A stretch of DNA of 64,000 nucleotides, taken from contig NC_014216.1 in the NCBI RefSeq assembly GCF_000092205.1, positions 62,001 through 126,000 on the forward strand, written 5' to 3'. Numbering within the stretch: position 1 is the first letter of the stretch; each line of letters opens with the position of its first letter. Below are positions 30,136-38,257 of this stretch, piece by piece. A model generated the notes under the pieces. The model did no database searches. It had not been told where the DNA came from and saw only the letters and a list, made by a program, of their open reading frames with translations. The DNA is from Desulfurivibrio alkaliphilus AHT 2. Its GTDB lineage: Bacteria > Desulfobacterota > Desulfobulbia > Desulfobulbales > Desulfurivibrionaceae. The position numbers and the translations under genes are program-made.

Positions 30136-31245
30136 CTACAACCAACCCTTGCGTTTGAAATAATAAAGCATCCCGCCGGCCACCGCGAGCATTAAAGCCA
30201 GCACCAGGGGGTAGCCGAACGTCCAGCCCAGCTCGGGCATGTTCCAGGGGCTGGCCTCGGGGTCGAAATTCATGCCGTAGACCCCGGCGATGAAGGTCAG
30301 GGGAATAAAGATGGTGGCAAACATGGTCAACACCTTGATGGCCTCGTTCATGCGGTTGCTCAGGCTGCCAAGGTAGATGTCCAGCAAACCGGCGGTGATG
30401 TCCCGGTAGGTTTCCACCGTGTCGATCACCTGGATGGTGTGGTCGTACAGGTCTTTCAGGTAAATATTGATGGCCGGGTCAATCAGTTCGGTTTCATCGT
30501 GGCGCAGCAGGCTGTTTAATATCTCGCGCATGGGCCAGACCGATTTGCGCAGCAGGATCATCTCCCGCTTGAGACGGTGGATTTTTTCCGCATTTTCCCG
30601 GCGGGGGGCGCTGAGCACCTCCTCTTCCAGGGTTTCGATCTCCTCTCCCAGATTTTCCAGGGTTTGAAAGTAGCTGTCCACCACTGCGTCCAGTAGAGCG
30701 TAGGCCAGGTAATCAGGCCCCATGGTGCGGATTTTGCCCTTGCCGCTGTTAATGCGGTGGCGGACCCCGGCGAAAATCGGGGTGGGGCTTTCCTGGAAGG
30801 TGAGCAGAAAGTTTTTTCCTAAAATTATGCTGATCTGGTCTGAAGCCAAGGCGCCGCGCGCCTGGTCGTAGGTCTGGGTCCTGGCCACCAGAAATAGGTA
30901 GTCGTCGAAAATATCCAGTTTTGGTCGCTGGGTGGTGTTGCAGATGTCTTCCACGGTCAGGGGGTGCAGTTTAAAGCAGGCGGAAACCTTTTCGATGATG
31001 TCCACATGGTGCAAGCCGTCGACGTTGATCCAGCTTACTCCCTCCCGGTCATGGTAAAACCGGCACTGTTCGGCCTTTTCCGTGGTCTCTTCCCGGCAGC
31101 CGTGCCGGTCGTAGTGCAACACCGTAATGTTGACCCGCTCGGTCTTGCGTTCGCCGACATGGATCGGTGTGCCTGGCGGCAGCCCGGCCTTGAGGGGGGC
31201 ATTGCCCAGTACCCGGGCAATGATCCCGGAGTTGTAAGCACTCAT
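30136..31245 (-). CDS. corA: CorA-type magnesium/cobalt channel
   Basis: A 369-residue CorA. A cytoplasmic N-terminal domain (1-300) contains GVSWINVDGLHHVDIIEKVSACFKLHPLTVEDI. Two C-terminal membrane helices follow, with the signature YGMNF after the first (IKVLTMFATIFIPLTFIAGVYGMNF). It admits Mg2+ (also Co2+ or Ni2+) across the inner membrane as a pentamer. It is divergent from the sodium channel gene; a 151-bp MITE sits in the shared 329-bp promoter gap. Confidence 0.95.
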   Translation of the reverse strand: MSAYNSGIIARVLGNAPLKAGLPPGTPIHVGERKTERVNITVLHYDRHGCREETTEKAEQCRFYHDREGVSWINVDGLHHVDIIEKVSACFKLHPLTVEDICNTTQRPKLDIFDDYLFLVARTQTYDQARGALASDQISIILGKNFLLTFQESPTPIFAGVRHRINSGKGKIRTMGPDYLAYALLDAVVDSYFQTLENLGEEIETLEEEVLSAPRRENAEKIHRLKREMILLRKSVWPMREILNSLLRHDETELIDPAINIYLKDLYDHTIQVIDTVETYRDITAGLLDIYLGSLSNRMNEAIKVLTMFATIFIPLTFIAGVYGMNFDPEASPWNMPELGWTFGYPLVLALMLAVAGGMLYYFKRKGWL

Positions 31246-31392
31246 GGGGCACCCTGTGGCCGGATGTCGGAGGCTTGCCTGATACCTGGCAGTTCAAATT
31301 TGTCGCGGACCATGGCTGACTGATACCATCATTTATCTGCTGCAAGCAAGCCCAAATTGTCGTAGAGTCTGCGCTGGCATTAAAGCGATAGC

Positions 31393-31543
31393 GTAAGCGT
31401 TCACCAGGGGTACTAGCATACCGGTATAACGGGCCGTAAGCGTTCAGCAGTGCCGCAGGTTCGGGCAAGCAGCCAGGCGCAGCGTACCCCCTGTACGTAA
31501 GCCTGGCTGATCGCCCGAAGATGCGGTGCGGCTGAACGCTTAC
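31393..31543 (+). mobile_element. 151-bp fold-back MITE, copy 2 (IS66-like ends)
   Basis: The 43-bp left part starts GTAAGCGTTCACCAGGGGT, includes the palindrome ATACCGGTAT, and is followed by the 108-bp core from 31436. The right end TGAACGCTTAC is the exact inverse of the left GTAAGCGTTCA. The flanks GCGATAGC (left) and GCGGTAGT (right) differ by two transitions, consistent with an aged 8-bp target duplication. It lies in the corA/sodium-channel promoter gap; the right end is 31 bp from the channel start. Confidence 0.88.
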
Positions 31544-31574
31544 GCGGTAGTGGAGATGACAAAGGAGTGGTGCA

Positions 31575-32411
31575 ATGACCTCGAGTATTGATGCTGGTTG
31601 GCGGCAACAGCTTTATCAGTGGATCGAACAGCGGTGGGTGCAGCAGGCGGTGATCGGGGTGATTATCGCCAACGCGGCGATTCTTGGCTTGGAGACCGTG
31701 CCCCGGGTCAACGAGCCTTACGGCGATCTGCTCTATACCCTGGACCGGTTGTGTCTGACCATCTTTGTGGTGGAACTCACCGTGGCCATGATCGCCATGG
31801 GGCCGGCCCGGTTTTTCCGCGATCCCTGGCGGGTGTTTGACTTTGTCGTGGTGGGCATCGCCCTGGTTCCGGCCACCGGCGCCTTTTCGGTGCTGCGCAG
31901 TCTGCGGGTGCTGCGGGTGTTGCGGCTGGTGTCGGCCTCGCCCCGGATGCGCAAGGTGGTTGCCGCCCTGCTGCAGGCCATTCCCGGTTTAAGCTCGATT
32001 GCGACCTTGCTGCTGCTGATCTTTTACGTGGCGGCGGTGATGAGCACCAAGCTGTTCGGCGAGCACTTCCCGGAGTGGTTCGGCTCCATCGGCGCCTCCA
32101 TGTATACCCTGTTCCAGGTGATGACCCTGGAAAGCTGGTCCATGGGTATTGTCCGCCCGATACTCGCCGAGTTTCCCTATGCCTGGCTCTTTTTCGTGCC
32201 CTTTATCATGGTGGCCACCTTCACCATCCTCAACCTCTTCATCGCCGTCATCGTCGAGGCCATGCAAAGCCAGGCCCAGGCCGCCCAAGCCGAACAGATG
32301 CACGAAATTGAAGCCCTGGCCGAGGAAAAGGAATCGGCCCTGCATCGGGACATCGACAAATTGCGAGATGAGATCAGGGAGCTTAAGGCGATCCTGGCCC
32401 AGCAGCGCTGA
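31575..32411 (+). CDS. prokaryotic voltage-gated sodium channel (BacNav)
   Basis: A 278-residue six-helix channel subunit. S4 (about 105-120) carries Arg at 108, 111, 114 and 117, every third position. S2/S3 acidic partners are Glu 67 and Asp 89. The pore selectivity filter is TLESWSM (184-190), the same filter as NavAb, and S6 has the conserved Asn 220. The C-terminal helix (232-278) is a coiled coil (EIEALAEEKESALHRDIDKLRDEIREL), as in other BacNav tetramers. Such channels are known from haloalkaliphiles such as Bacillus, where they support Na+ re-entry for motility and pH homeostasis. The start at 31575 follows an AAAGGAG site. Confidence 0.93.
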   Translation: MTSSIDAGWRQQLYQWIEQRWVQQAVIGVIIANAAILGLETVPRVNEPYGDLLYTLDRLCLTIFVVELTVAMIAMGPARFFRDPWRVFDFVVVGIALVPATGAFSVLRSLRVLRVLRLVSASPRMRKVVAALLQAIPGLSSIATLLLLIFYVAAVMSTKLFGEHFPEWFGSIGASMYTLFQVMTLESWSMGIVRPILAEFPYAWLFFVPFIMVATFTILNLFIAVIVEAMQSQAQAAQAEQMHEIEALAEEKESALHRDIDKLRDEIRELKAILAQQR

Positions 32412-32436
32412 CGCGGCCTGCCGCGTTCCGGCTATC

Positions 32437-32587
32437 GTAATCGTTCACCAGGGGTACTAACCTGCCGGTTTAACGGGCTGTAATCGTTCAGCAGTGCCGC
32501 AGGTTCGGGCAAGCAGCCAGGCGCAGCGTACCCCCTGTACGTAAGCCTGGCTGATCGCCCGAAGATGCGGTGCTGCTGAGCGATTAC
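32437..32587 (+). mobile_element. 151-bp fold-back MITE, copy 3 (IS66-like ends)
   Basis: It is flanked by a perfect 8-bp direct repeat CGGCTATC (32429-32436 and 32588-32595). The right repeat includes the CTA that is the htpX TAG stop. The left terminus, the internal arm and the right arm all carry GTAATCG/CGATTAC in place of the GTAAGCG/CGCTTAC of copy 2. The inner hairpin is almost identical to copy 2. It lies between the convergent channel and htpX genes. Confidence 0.93.
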
Positions 32588-32590
32588 CGG

Positions 32591-33472
32591 CTATCTCCTC
32601 TTCAGGGCTTCGATCCTTTCTTCAAGCGGCGGATGAGTCATGAAGAGGCGTTTGAGGCCCTGGCCTATGCCGCCGGAAATGCCGAATGCGGCCATCTGGT
32701 CGGGCAGGTGGGGCTGGTCCACGTTGCGCTTAAGTTTTTCCAGGGCCGCCACCATTTTATCGCGACTGGCCAGCCGAGCGCCGCCGGCATCGGCCCGGAA
32801 CTCACGCTGGCGGCTGAACCAGAAGACAATGGTGCTGGCCAGGATACCGAAAACCACCTGGGCGACGATGGCGGTGATGTAAAAGCCCGGGCCATGGCCC
32901 TGTTCGGTCTTGAAAACCACCCGGTCCACCAGGTGGCCCACCACCCGCGAGGCGACGATGACGAAGGTGTTGACCACCCCCTGGATCAGGGCCAGGGTAA
33001 TCATGTCGCCGTTGGCCACGTGGCTGACCTCGTGGGCCAGAACCGCTTCCGCCTCATCCCGGTTCATGGCCCGCAGCAGCCCGGTGCTCACCGCCACCAG
33101 GGCTTTGTCGCGGCGGGCGCCGGTGGCAAAGGCGTTGACATCCGGGGCGTCGTAAATGGCTACCTCCGGCATGCCGATACCGGCCACCCGGGCCTGGTTT
33201 TTCACCGTCTCCACCAGCCAGGCCTCGGCCTCGTTGCGCGGGGTGGTGATTACCTGCGCCCCGGTGAGGCGTTTGGCGGTCCACTTGGAGATGGCCAGCG
33301 AGATAAAGGAACCGCCAAAGCCGAAGACGGCGGCAAAGATGATCAGGTTGCGCATATCCAGCCCGGTCCCGGTTTCATCCAGGATCCGGCCTACCCCCAG
33401 CAGGCTCAGGACAATACTGAGCACCAGGACAATGGCCAGGTTGGTGGCGATAAAGAGTGCAATCCTTTTCAT
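32591..33472 (-). CDS. htpX: HtpX-type membrane metalloprotease
   Basis: A 293-residue M48 protease. Two N-terminal helices ([23 protein letters not shown] and [21 protein letters not shown]) are followed by the zinc motif HEVSH (in [14 protein letters not shown]), two further hydrophobic segments, and the downstream [10 protein letters not shown] motif carrying the third ligand. It degrades damaged inner-membrane proteins. AGGAAG precedes the ATG. It is the last gene of the ABC exporter operon (17-bp gap), and its stop lies in a MITE target duplication. Confidence 0.95.
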   Translation of the reverse strand: MKRIALFIATNLAIVLVLSIVLSLLGVGRILDETGTGLDMRNLIIFAAVFGFGGSFISLAISKWTAKRLTGAQVITTPRNEAEAWLVETVKNQARVAGIGMPEVAIYDAPDVNAFATGARRDKALVAVSTGLLRAMNRDEAEAVLAHEVSHVANGDMITLALIQGVVNTFVIVASRVVGHLVDRVVFKTEQGHGPGFYITAIVAQVVFGILASTIVFWFSRQREFRADAGGARLASRDKMVAALEKLKRNVDQPHLPDQMAAFGISGGIGQGLKRLFMTHPPLEERIEALKRR

Positions 33473-33488
33473 GCTGCTTCCTCCAAGA

Positions 33489-34145
33489 CTACTGTTCGAT
33501 TATACCGTCTTTGATAGTGATGGTGCGGCCGGCCCGTTCGGCCAGCTCCGGGTTATGGGTGATCATGATCACCGTCAGCCCATTCTGATGCAGTTTGTGC
33601 AAAATATCAAAAATTTTCTCACTGTTGGCCGAATCCAGGTTGCCGGTGGGTTCGTCGGCCAGGATCACTTCCGGATCGTTGACCAGGGCGCGGGCGATGG
33701 CGGTGCGCTGCATTTCGCCGCCGGAAAGCTGGGCCGGCACATGGTGCAGCCGCTCCCCCAGGCCCACCGCTCGGGCCAGCTCCTCGATCCGCCCCGGCGC
33801 CGGCTTGCTCTTGCTGAACATCAAGGGCAGGGCGATGTTATCGAGCACGCTCAGGCCCGGTATCAGATAGAACTGCTGAAATATAAAACCGATTTTGTTG
33901 CGGCGCAAGGTCACCAGCTCCGATTCCCGCATCTTATCCACCCGCAGGCCGTCAAAGTGCATTTCGCCGCTGCTGGGCAGATCCAGGCAGCCCAGAATGT
34001 GCAGCAGGGTGGTTTTGCCGGCCCCGGAAGGTCCGATGACCGAGACAAATTCCCCGGCCTGAATTTCCAGGTCAATTCCCCGCAGCGCCCGCACTTCCTC
34101 GGCCCCACGGCGATATTTCTTTTCCACGTTTTTCAGTTTGATCAT
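33489..34145 (-). CDS. LolD/MacB-type ABC transporter ATPase
   Basis: A 218-residue ATPase with Walker [10 protein letters not shown] near residue 40, signature [15 protein letters not shown] near 140, Walker [13 protein letters not shown] and H-loop ITHN. The [15 protein letters not shown] stretch is characteristic of the LolD/MacB/FtsE subgroup. It pairs with the FtsX-type permease 24 bp upstream. The module is likely for lipoprotein or envelope substrate extrusion; substrate is unknown. Confidence 0.93.
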   Translation of the reverse strand: MIKLKNVEKKYRRGAEEVRALRGIDLEIQAGEFVSVIGPSGAGKTTLLHILGCLDLPSSGEMHFDGLRVDKMRESELVTLRRNKIGFIFQQFYLIPGLSVLDNIALPLMFSKSKPAPGRIEELARAVGLGERLHHVPAQLSGGEMQRTAIARALVNDPEVILADEPTGNLDSANSEKIFDILHKLHQNGLTVIMITHNPELAERAGRTITIKDGIIEQ

Positions 34146-34169
34146 CTTTTGGGCTTCCTTAAAGCTGGG

Positions 34170-35336
34170 CTAGCTCTTAATGGCTTCAATGGGGTTGATG
34201 CGGGAGGCCTTCCAGGCCGGATAGAGCCCGGCGACCAGGCCCACCACCAGGGCAAAACCCACGCAGGCCAGGGCCAGGGTCGGGTCGAAACTCAGCATGT
34301 CGCCGCCGGGCACGTAGGGCATGATCCGGCGCACGTAATTTTCAATCAGTTGCGCCCCCACGGTGGCAATGGCGATCCCCGCCGCGCCGCCGACAATGGT
34401 GAGAATGGTGGTTTCCTTGAGGATAATCTGGAACACGTTCCAGCGGGAGGCCCCGATGGCCCGCATCATGCCGATTTCCTGGGAACGCTCGAACACCGCC
34501 ATGAGGATCGAGTTCATCACCCCCACCGCCCCGATCACCAGCGCCACCAGGGCAATGGCCAGGCTCAGCGACTTGGCCGAGGCGGCCACGTTGGCCACCG
34601 AGTTCATCACCTGGCTCATGGTGACAATCTGGATGCCGGGCATCTCCTCTTCCAGTTGGTTAATGATACTGCCCATCCGCTCGGGAGCGCTCACCTTGAC
34701 CCCGATGGCGGTGGCGCCGTCGGGGTTGTCCATCAGCCGTTGGGCGGTGCCGATGTCGAGATAGACAAAAGCGTCGTCCTGGCTGTTGGTCCGCTCGAGG
34801 ATGCCGGTGACGATGAAGGTTTCATCCACGGCGGGATAACGGAATTCATCCCCCAGGCGCAGCCCGGCATGTTCGGCCACATCGTAGCCCAGCAGCAGTT
34901 CGTTGGGGGCGGTGGGAATTTCGCCGCTGATCCGCCAGTCGGGCTTGATCTCCCGCAGTACTTCCATTTCCACCCCGTAGATCAGATCAATGCGGTGCCG
35001 GTCCGGGTTGGGCAACTGGGCCACCAGGATCGGGGTGGCCAGCTCCACCCCGTCGATTTTGCGGACATCATCAATGACCCCGGCATCGAGATACTTGGGC
35101 ACCACCGCGCCGTGCAGCACCAGGGCCGCCACCTCATGGGCGCAGCCCACCGGCACCACCATGAAGTGCAGCCCGGTGGCCTGCAGCTCCCGGGCCAGGC
35201 CCTGGTCAAAGCCGCGGTTGAAGGAAAAAACCGAAAAGAGCACCCCCACGGCGGCGGCAATCCCCAGCATGGTCAAAAAGCTGCGGGTGCGATGTCGCAG
35301 CAGGTTCTGGACCGAAAGTTTCAGCATGCCGCTCAT
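34170..35336 (-). CDS. MacB/LolC-type ABC permease
   Basis: A 388-residue permease. The first helix is near residues 18-38 (SFLTMLGIAAAVGVLFSVFSF), then a MacB-type periplasmic domain (about 45-260), then three helices (SLAIALVALVIGAVGVMNSILMAVF, ILTIVGGAAGIAIATVGAQLI, LALACVGFALVVGLVAGLYPAW). The SQEIGMMRAIGAS coupling motif contacts the ATPase. The start overlaps the lipoprotein gene stop by four bases (ATGA), so the lipoprotein, permease, ATPase and htpX form one operon. Confidence 0.92.
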   Translation of the reverse strand: MSGMLKLSVQNLLRHRTRSFLTMLGIAAAVGVLFSVFSFNRGFDQGLARELQATGLHFMVVPVGCAHEVAALVLHGAVVPKYLDAGVIDDVRKIDGVELATPILVAQLPNPDRHRIDLIYGVEMEVLREIKPDWRISGEIPTAPNELLLGYDVAEHAGLRLGDEFRYPAVDETFIVTGILERTNSQDDAFVYLDIGTAQRLMDNPDGATAIGVKVSAPERMGSIINQLEEEMPGIQIVTMSQVMNSVANVAASAKSLSLAIALVALVIGAVGVMNSILMAVFERSQEIGMMRAIGASRWNVFQIILKETTILTIVGGAAGIAIATVGAQLIENYVRRIMPYVPGGDMLSFDPTLALACVGFALVVGLVAGLYPAWKASRINPIEAIKS

Positions 35337-35722
35337 ATGGTTTCCACCCCTTGGGCAATCAACAGCAGGTTGTTCTGGAAAGTGGTCACGGTGCCGGTGG
35401 CCATTACCCGGCGGCCGGGCATGGGCGGCAACTCGAAGTTGTTGGTGGAAAGATCGATATAGATCTGGGCGGTTTCATCCCGGAGGACAAACCAGCAGCC
35501 GTTGGACTCGCACTGGGTGTAAACCGTTCCCTGCACGGTGACTTTCTGGTTCAGCAACTGTGGCTGCAGAAAGATATCCTGTACCGCCACCCGGGGGGCG
35601 CTGGGGTCGACCCCTTCACCGTAGGTTTCCTTGCCGCAGCCGCTCAGCAGCAGGCCCATAAACAGCAGGGCCAGAAGCATCGGGACCCAGGGCCGCCTGG
35701 TCGTTTTGTTGACTCTTTTCAT
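35333..35722 (-). CDS. small lipoprotein with OB-fold-like domain
   Basis: A 129-residue protein with a lipobox at LLLSGC (Cys about 28). The mature part, VAVQDIFLQPQLLNQKVTVQGTVYTQCESNGCWFVLRDETAQIYIDL, has the five-strand pattern of OB-fold nucleic-acid or metal-binding-like domains. It also has two Cys (QCESNGC). The start MKRVNKTT at 35722 has GGAGAA upstream and gives a proper signal peptide; the frame extends to 35746. It probably works with the ABC exporter encoded immediately after it. Confidence 0.75.
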   Translation of the reverse strand: MKRVNKTTRRPWVPMLLALLFMGLLLSGCGKETYGEGVDPSAPRVAVQDIFLQPQLLNQKVTVQGTVYTQCESNGCWFVLRDETAQIYIDLSTNNFELPPMPGRRVMATGTVTTFQNNLLLIAQGVETI

Positions 35723-35879
35723 GTGCTGGTTCTCCATATTTTCCATATTAGTTACCCGGTTGTGAGCCGGCTGCTAAAAAAGCTGTTGGGGGACTTGAGA
35801 TACCTAGTGGAAGACAGAATGTAAACAGAATTGTTCCTTAAAAAAAGGTTGTACATTGTGGTAAGCCGGAAAAACGGCT

Positions 35880-36470
35880 TTATGCTTTAAGATCTTCAAA
35901 ATCGCGGCGAATTTCTGCCAGTCTGCGGCGGTAGCCTTCTGCGTCGCCATATTCCACAAATTTGTGATAACGGCCATGGATGGCTGCCGTGCGGCGGGCA
36001 TGTTTGATGGGGCACCAGTACTGTTCGGTGCGGGCGGCGATCTCGCGGGTGTAGGCGATCAGGCCGTTGACGTAGCCGCAGTAAGCACAGTTGAGCTTTT
36101 CAATGATGTTGAGATAGCGCAAAGCGTGGCGGTCGATGACAATGTAATCCCGCCGCCGCACCTTGGGGATGCCGTAAATGGGAAAGCAGACGGCGTGGTA
36201 AATAGTGATGAAAATATCGAGCAGCACCGCCGGCAGCAGGCAGGCCCAGATTACCGGTGCAGTGATGATCACCAGCAACCTTGATTCATACAGGAACCGC
36301 CGGACCGATTGCATCAACTGCCGGTGGCGCCGCTTGGCTTCGCTGGAGAAGATCACCTTGCGGTTTTTGATCTGGTAGGCGAATTCCTTTTCCTTGCGCT
36401 GAATTTCTTCGGTAAGTTCCTGCTCAAGAGCTTTGATTCTCTCCAGCAGTTCCTGGATATGATTTTTCAT
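35880..36470 (-). CDS. conserved hypothetical membrane protein with Cys cluster
   Basis: A 196-residue protein of unrecognised family. It has an N-terminal coiled coil (MKNHIQELLERIKALEQELTEEIQRKEKEF) and a basic stretch, then a hydrophobic hairpin (LLVIITAPVIWACLLPAVLLDIFITIYHAVCF). The soluble C-terminus holds LNCAYCGYVN and YWCPIKHARR. The three Cys with nearby His could bind a metal. AAAAGG seven bases before the ATG fixes the start. No neighbouring gene explains it; it is transcribed away from the GNAT gene. Confidence 0.7.
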   Translation of the reverse strand: MKNHIQELLERIKALEQELTEEIQRKEKEFAYQIKNRKVIFSSEAKRRHRQLMQSVRRFLYESRLLVIITAPVIWACLLPAVLLDIFITIYHAVCFPIYGIPKVRRRDYIVIDRHALRYLNIIEKLNCAYCGYVNGLIAYTREIAARTEQYWCPIKHARRTAAIHGRYHKFVEYGDAEGYRRRLAEIRRDFEDLKA

Positions 36471-36620
36471 CAAGCGACCTTTTTTAGGCATTAAACCTTG
36501 CAGCTAAAAAGCTGGTGGCATGCGTATCCCTCAAACCGAAGGACGAGGGGTAACCTTGACAACGGGCGAAACCTAAGTGATGGCCGGGCAAGTTGCAAGT
36601 TTTACGTTGACTACCCCCCC

Positions 36621-36649
36621 TTGACAAGGGTTGGGGTAACCTTTACCCT
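36621..36649 (+). promoter_or_regulatory. candidate promoter/operator before the GNAT gene
   Basis: TTGACA (36621-36626), 17 bp, then TACCCT. The -35 lies within a 13-bp palindrome CCCTTG-A-CAAGGG (36618-36630). GGGGTAACCTT occurs twice, at 36547-36557 and 36633-36643. The segment may be a regulator-bound promoter; no known riboswitch class fits. Confidence 0.3.
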
Positions 36650-36729
36650 GTCCGGTTTTTACCGCCGTTTGGGTGGCAGCATAAAGTCAAAGGAAACATT
36701 AAAAAGTACAACAAACAGGGAGTTGAGTC

Positions 36730-37236
36730 GTGAAGCAGGAGGGCGTGGAGTTGCGGCGCGAGGTTTACCGGCAGGATGTGGAAAAAATGGCCGACTGGAT
36801 GGCTGACCGGGAGGTCACCGAATACCTCAATGAAGATCAGAACATCGACGGTGAGTTGAAAAACCTGCTATCCAGCTCACAACTGCCTATTTATTCGCCT
36901 CACTTTAATCGTAACGGCAGTTTTTTTCTGGTCACCTTGCCATCCCGGGGCCCCATTGGTTTTGTTCGGCTGGTACCCAAAAGAGAGCAGGCGGAGGTGG
37001 TGGTGGTGATTGGTGAACGGCGCTGCTGGAGCCAGGGTTACGGGCGTCAGGCCATCTTTCAGGCGGCTCGGTACGCCTTTTTTGAATGGCGCAAGGAGCG
37101 GGTGGTGGCCACCATTCACCGGGAAAATCAGCGCTCGAAAAAGGTGTTTAAGAAGGCGGGGTTCCGTAAAGCGGAAAGGCTGGCCACCGAAACCCGCTAC
37201 ACCTTGCCGGTGGAAAAATTCCACAGCGTCAAATAA
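36730..37236 (+). CDS. GNAT-family N-acetyltransferase
   Basis: A 168-residue protein with the GNAT fold of the RimJ/RimL/SpeG type. The N-terminal KQEGVELRREVYRQDVEKMADWMADREVTEYLNEDQN is followed by the acetyl-CoA loop in ERRCWSQGYGRQAIFQAARYAFFEW and the C-terminal HRENQRSKKVFKKAGFRKAERL. The acceptor is unknown. The start is a GTG at 36730 with GGGAG upstream. Confidence 0.85.
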   Translation: MKQEGVELRREVYRQDVEKMADWMADREVTEYLNEDQNIDGELKNLLSSSQLPIYSPHFNRNGSFFLVTLPSRGPIGFVRLVPKREQAEVVVVIGERRCWSQGYGRQAIFQAARYAFFEWRKERVVATIHRENQRSKKVFKKAGFRKAERLATETRYTLPVEKFHSVK

Positions 37237-37387
37237 AATTGATGTTACCGGGGTTGCGGCTTTTTTGCTTGACTTTGCCGGTGCGTAAACCGATACTACC
37301 CGGGTGGTCGTTGTTTTGCCGTCAGATGGCGGTGGCCCAAGCGGCAGACATTTTTTTTTAAGCTAACCCAAAGCCAGCGAGAGAGAC

Positions 37388-37693
37388 GTGTCCAATCCCA
37401 ATCTGATCACCTGTATCGTCCAGCGTGGAGATGCCGATAAGGTCGTGGCCGCAGCCATTAAGGCCGGGGCCGAAGGTGCCACCATCTATTATGGCCGCGG
37501 AACCGGGATACGCCAGCAGCTTGGTTTGGCCGGTCGCTTCATTCGGCCGGAAAAAGAGATTATCTTGATTGTGACCCGGATCGAGGAAACCGATGCGGTG
37601 TTCAATGCGGTGGTCAAGGCCGCCAAGTTGGAAGAAAAGGGGCGGGGATTCGCTTTTTTGCATAAACTCGATCGCGCCGTGGGCTTTTTATAA
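37388..37693 (+). CDS. PII-like signalling protein
   Basis: A 101-residue ferredoxin-like protein of the PII superfamily: ITCIVQRGDADKVVAAAIKAGAEGATIYYGRGTG, then a T-loop-like segment, then EIILIVTRIEETDAVFNAVVKAAKLEEKGRGFAFL. It lacks the canonical GlnB uridylylation Tyr motif, so it is a PII-like protein rather than a nitrogen regulator. Such proteins usually control a neighbouring transporter, and a membrane protein gene follows 45 bp downstream. The start is a GTG at 37388. Confidence 0.8.
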   Translation: MSNPNLITCIVQRGDADKVVAAAIKAGAEGATIYYGRGTGIRQQLGLAGRFIRPEKEIILIVTRIEETDAVFNAVVKAAKLEEKGRGFAFLHKLDRAVGFL

Positions 37694-37738
37694 AAAACAC
37701 CAAGGCCCTGCCGCATCACCGGCGGAGTTGAAGCGCGG

Positions 37739-38215
37739 ATGCTGAAAATTCTTTCTTTTTTTACACTGATCTGGGTAGCCGCCCGGTTTGTCTACGGGTT
37801 GGACTTTGCCCCGCTGCTGGAATTGCTGGAGCAGTTCATCGTGGCGCATAACTACCCGCTGCAGGCTGCCGGGGTGCTGGTGGCCCTTTGCCTGCCCGGC
37901 ATTACGCGCACCTTCGAGGGGTTGGGGCTTTATTCCCTGATGTATTCCCTGGCCAGGCTCTTCTTCTTTTTGAGTACCATTCTGGTCTGCCTGGTGTCGT
38001 TGGCGGCGGTTTTGTTCTGGTTCGATCTCGGGGTTAATCTCTGGGCCATGCTGGGCCTGATCGCCGCTTTACCCATCCTGATCGCCGGCAGTGCCGCTTT
38101 CAGCCTGCACATCGCCGATTTCAACTATCCGGTTAAGGCCTCCCTGGTGCCGCTGCTGATGCTTGCCGGACTTTCCGCTTTTGTTGTTTTCCTGGCAGCC
38201 TACTACGGCATTTGA
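37739..38215 (+). CDS. four-helix membrane protein beside the PII-like gene
   Basis: A 158-residue, very hydrophobic protein with about four membrane segments (residues 1-22, 41-62, 72-100, 101-155). I do not recognise the family. Its tight spacing to the PII-like gene suggests an operon and possible regulation by that protein. The large P-type ATPase operon converges on it 42 bp downstream. Confidence 0.65.
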   Translation: MLKILSFFTLIWVAARFVYGLDFAPLLELLEQFIVAHNYPLQAAGVLVALCLPGITRTFEGLGLYSLMYSLARLFFFLSTILVCLVSLAAVLFWFDLGVNLWAMLGLIAALPILIAGSAAFSLHIADFNYPVKASLVPLLMLAGLSAFVVFLAAYYGI

Positions 38216-38257
38216 AAGCGCTGAGCGGGGTCTTTGGTTTAATCATTTTTCAGCCCA

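Noticed and set aside
33156-35462. 768-codon + strand frame across htpX and the ABC genes
   Set aside because: It spans three clear minus-strand genes and their spacers and shows low-complexity shadow composition.
36497-36729. cyclic-di-GMP or other riboswitch in the GNAT leader
   Set aside because: Fragments such as AAACC and GGACG recall GEMM, but the GGGACGCAAAGCC core and paired helices are absent.
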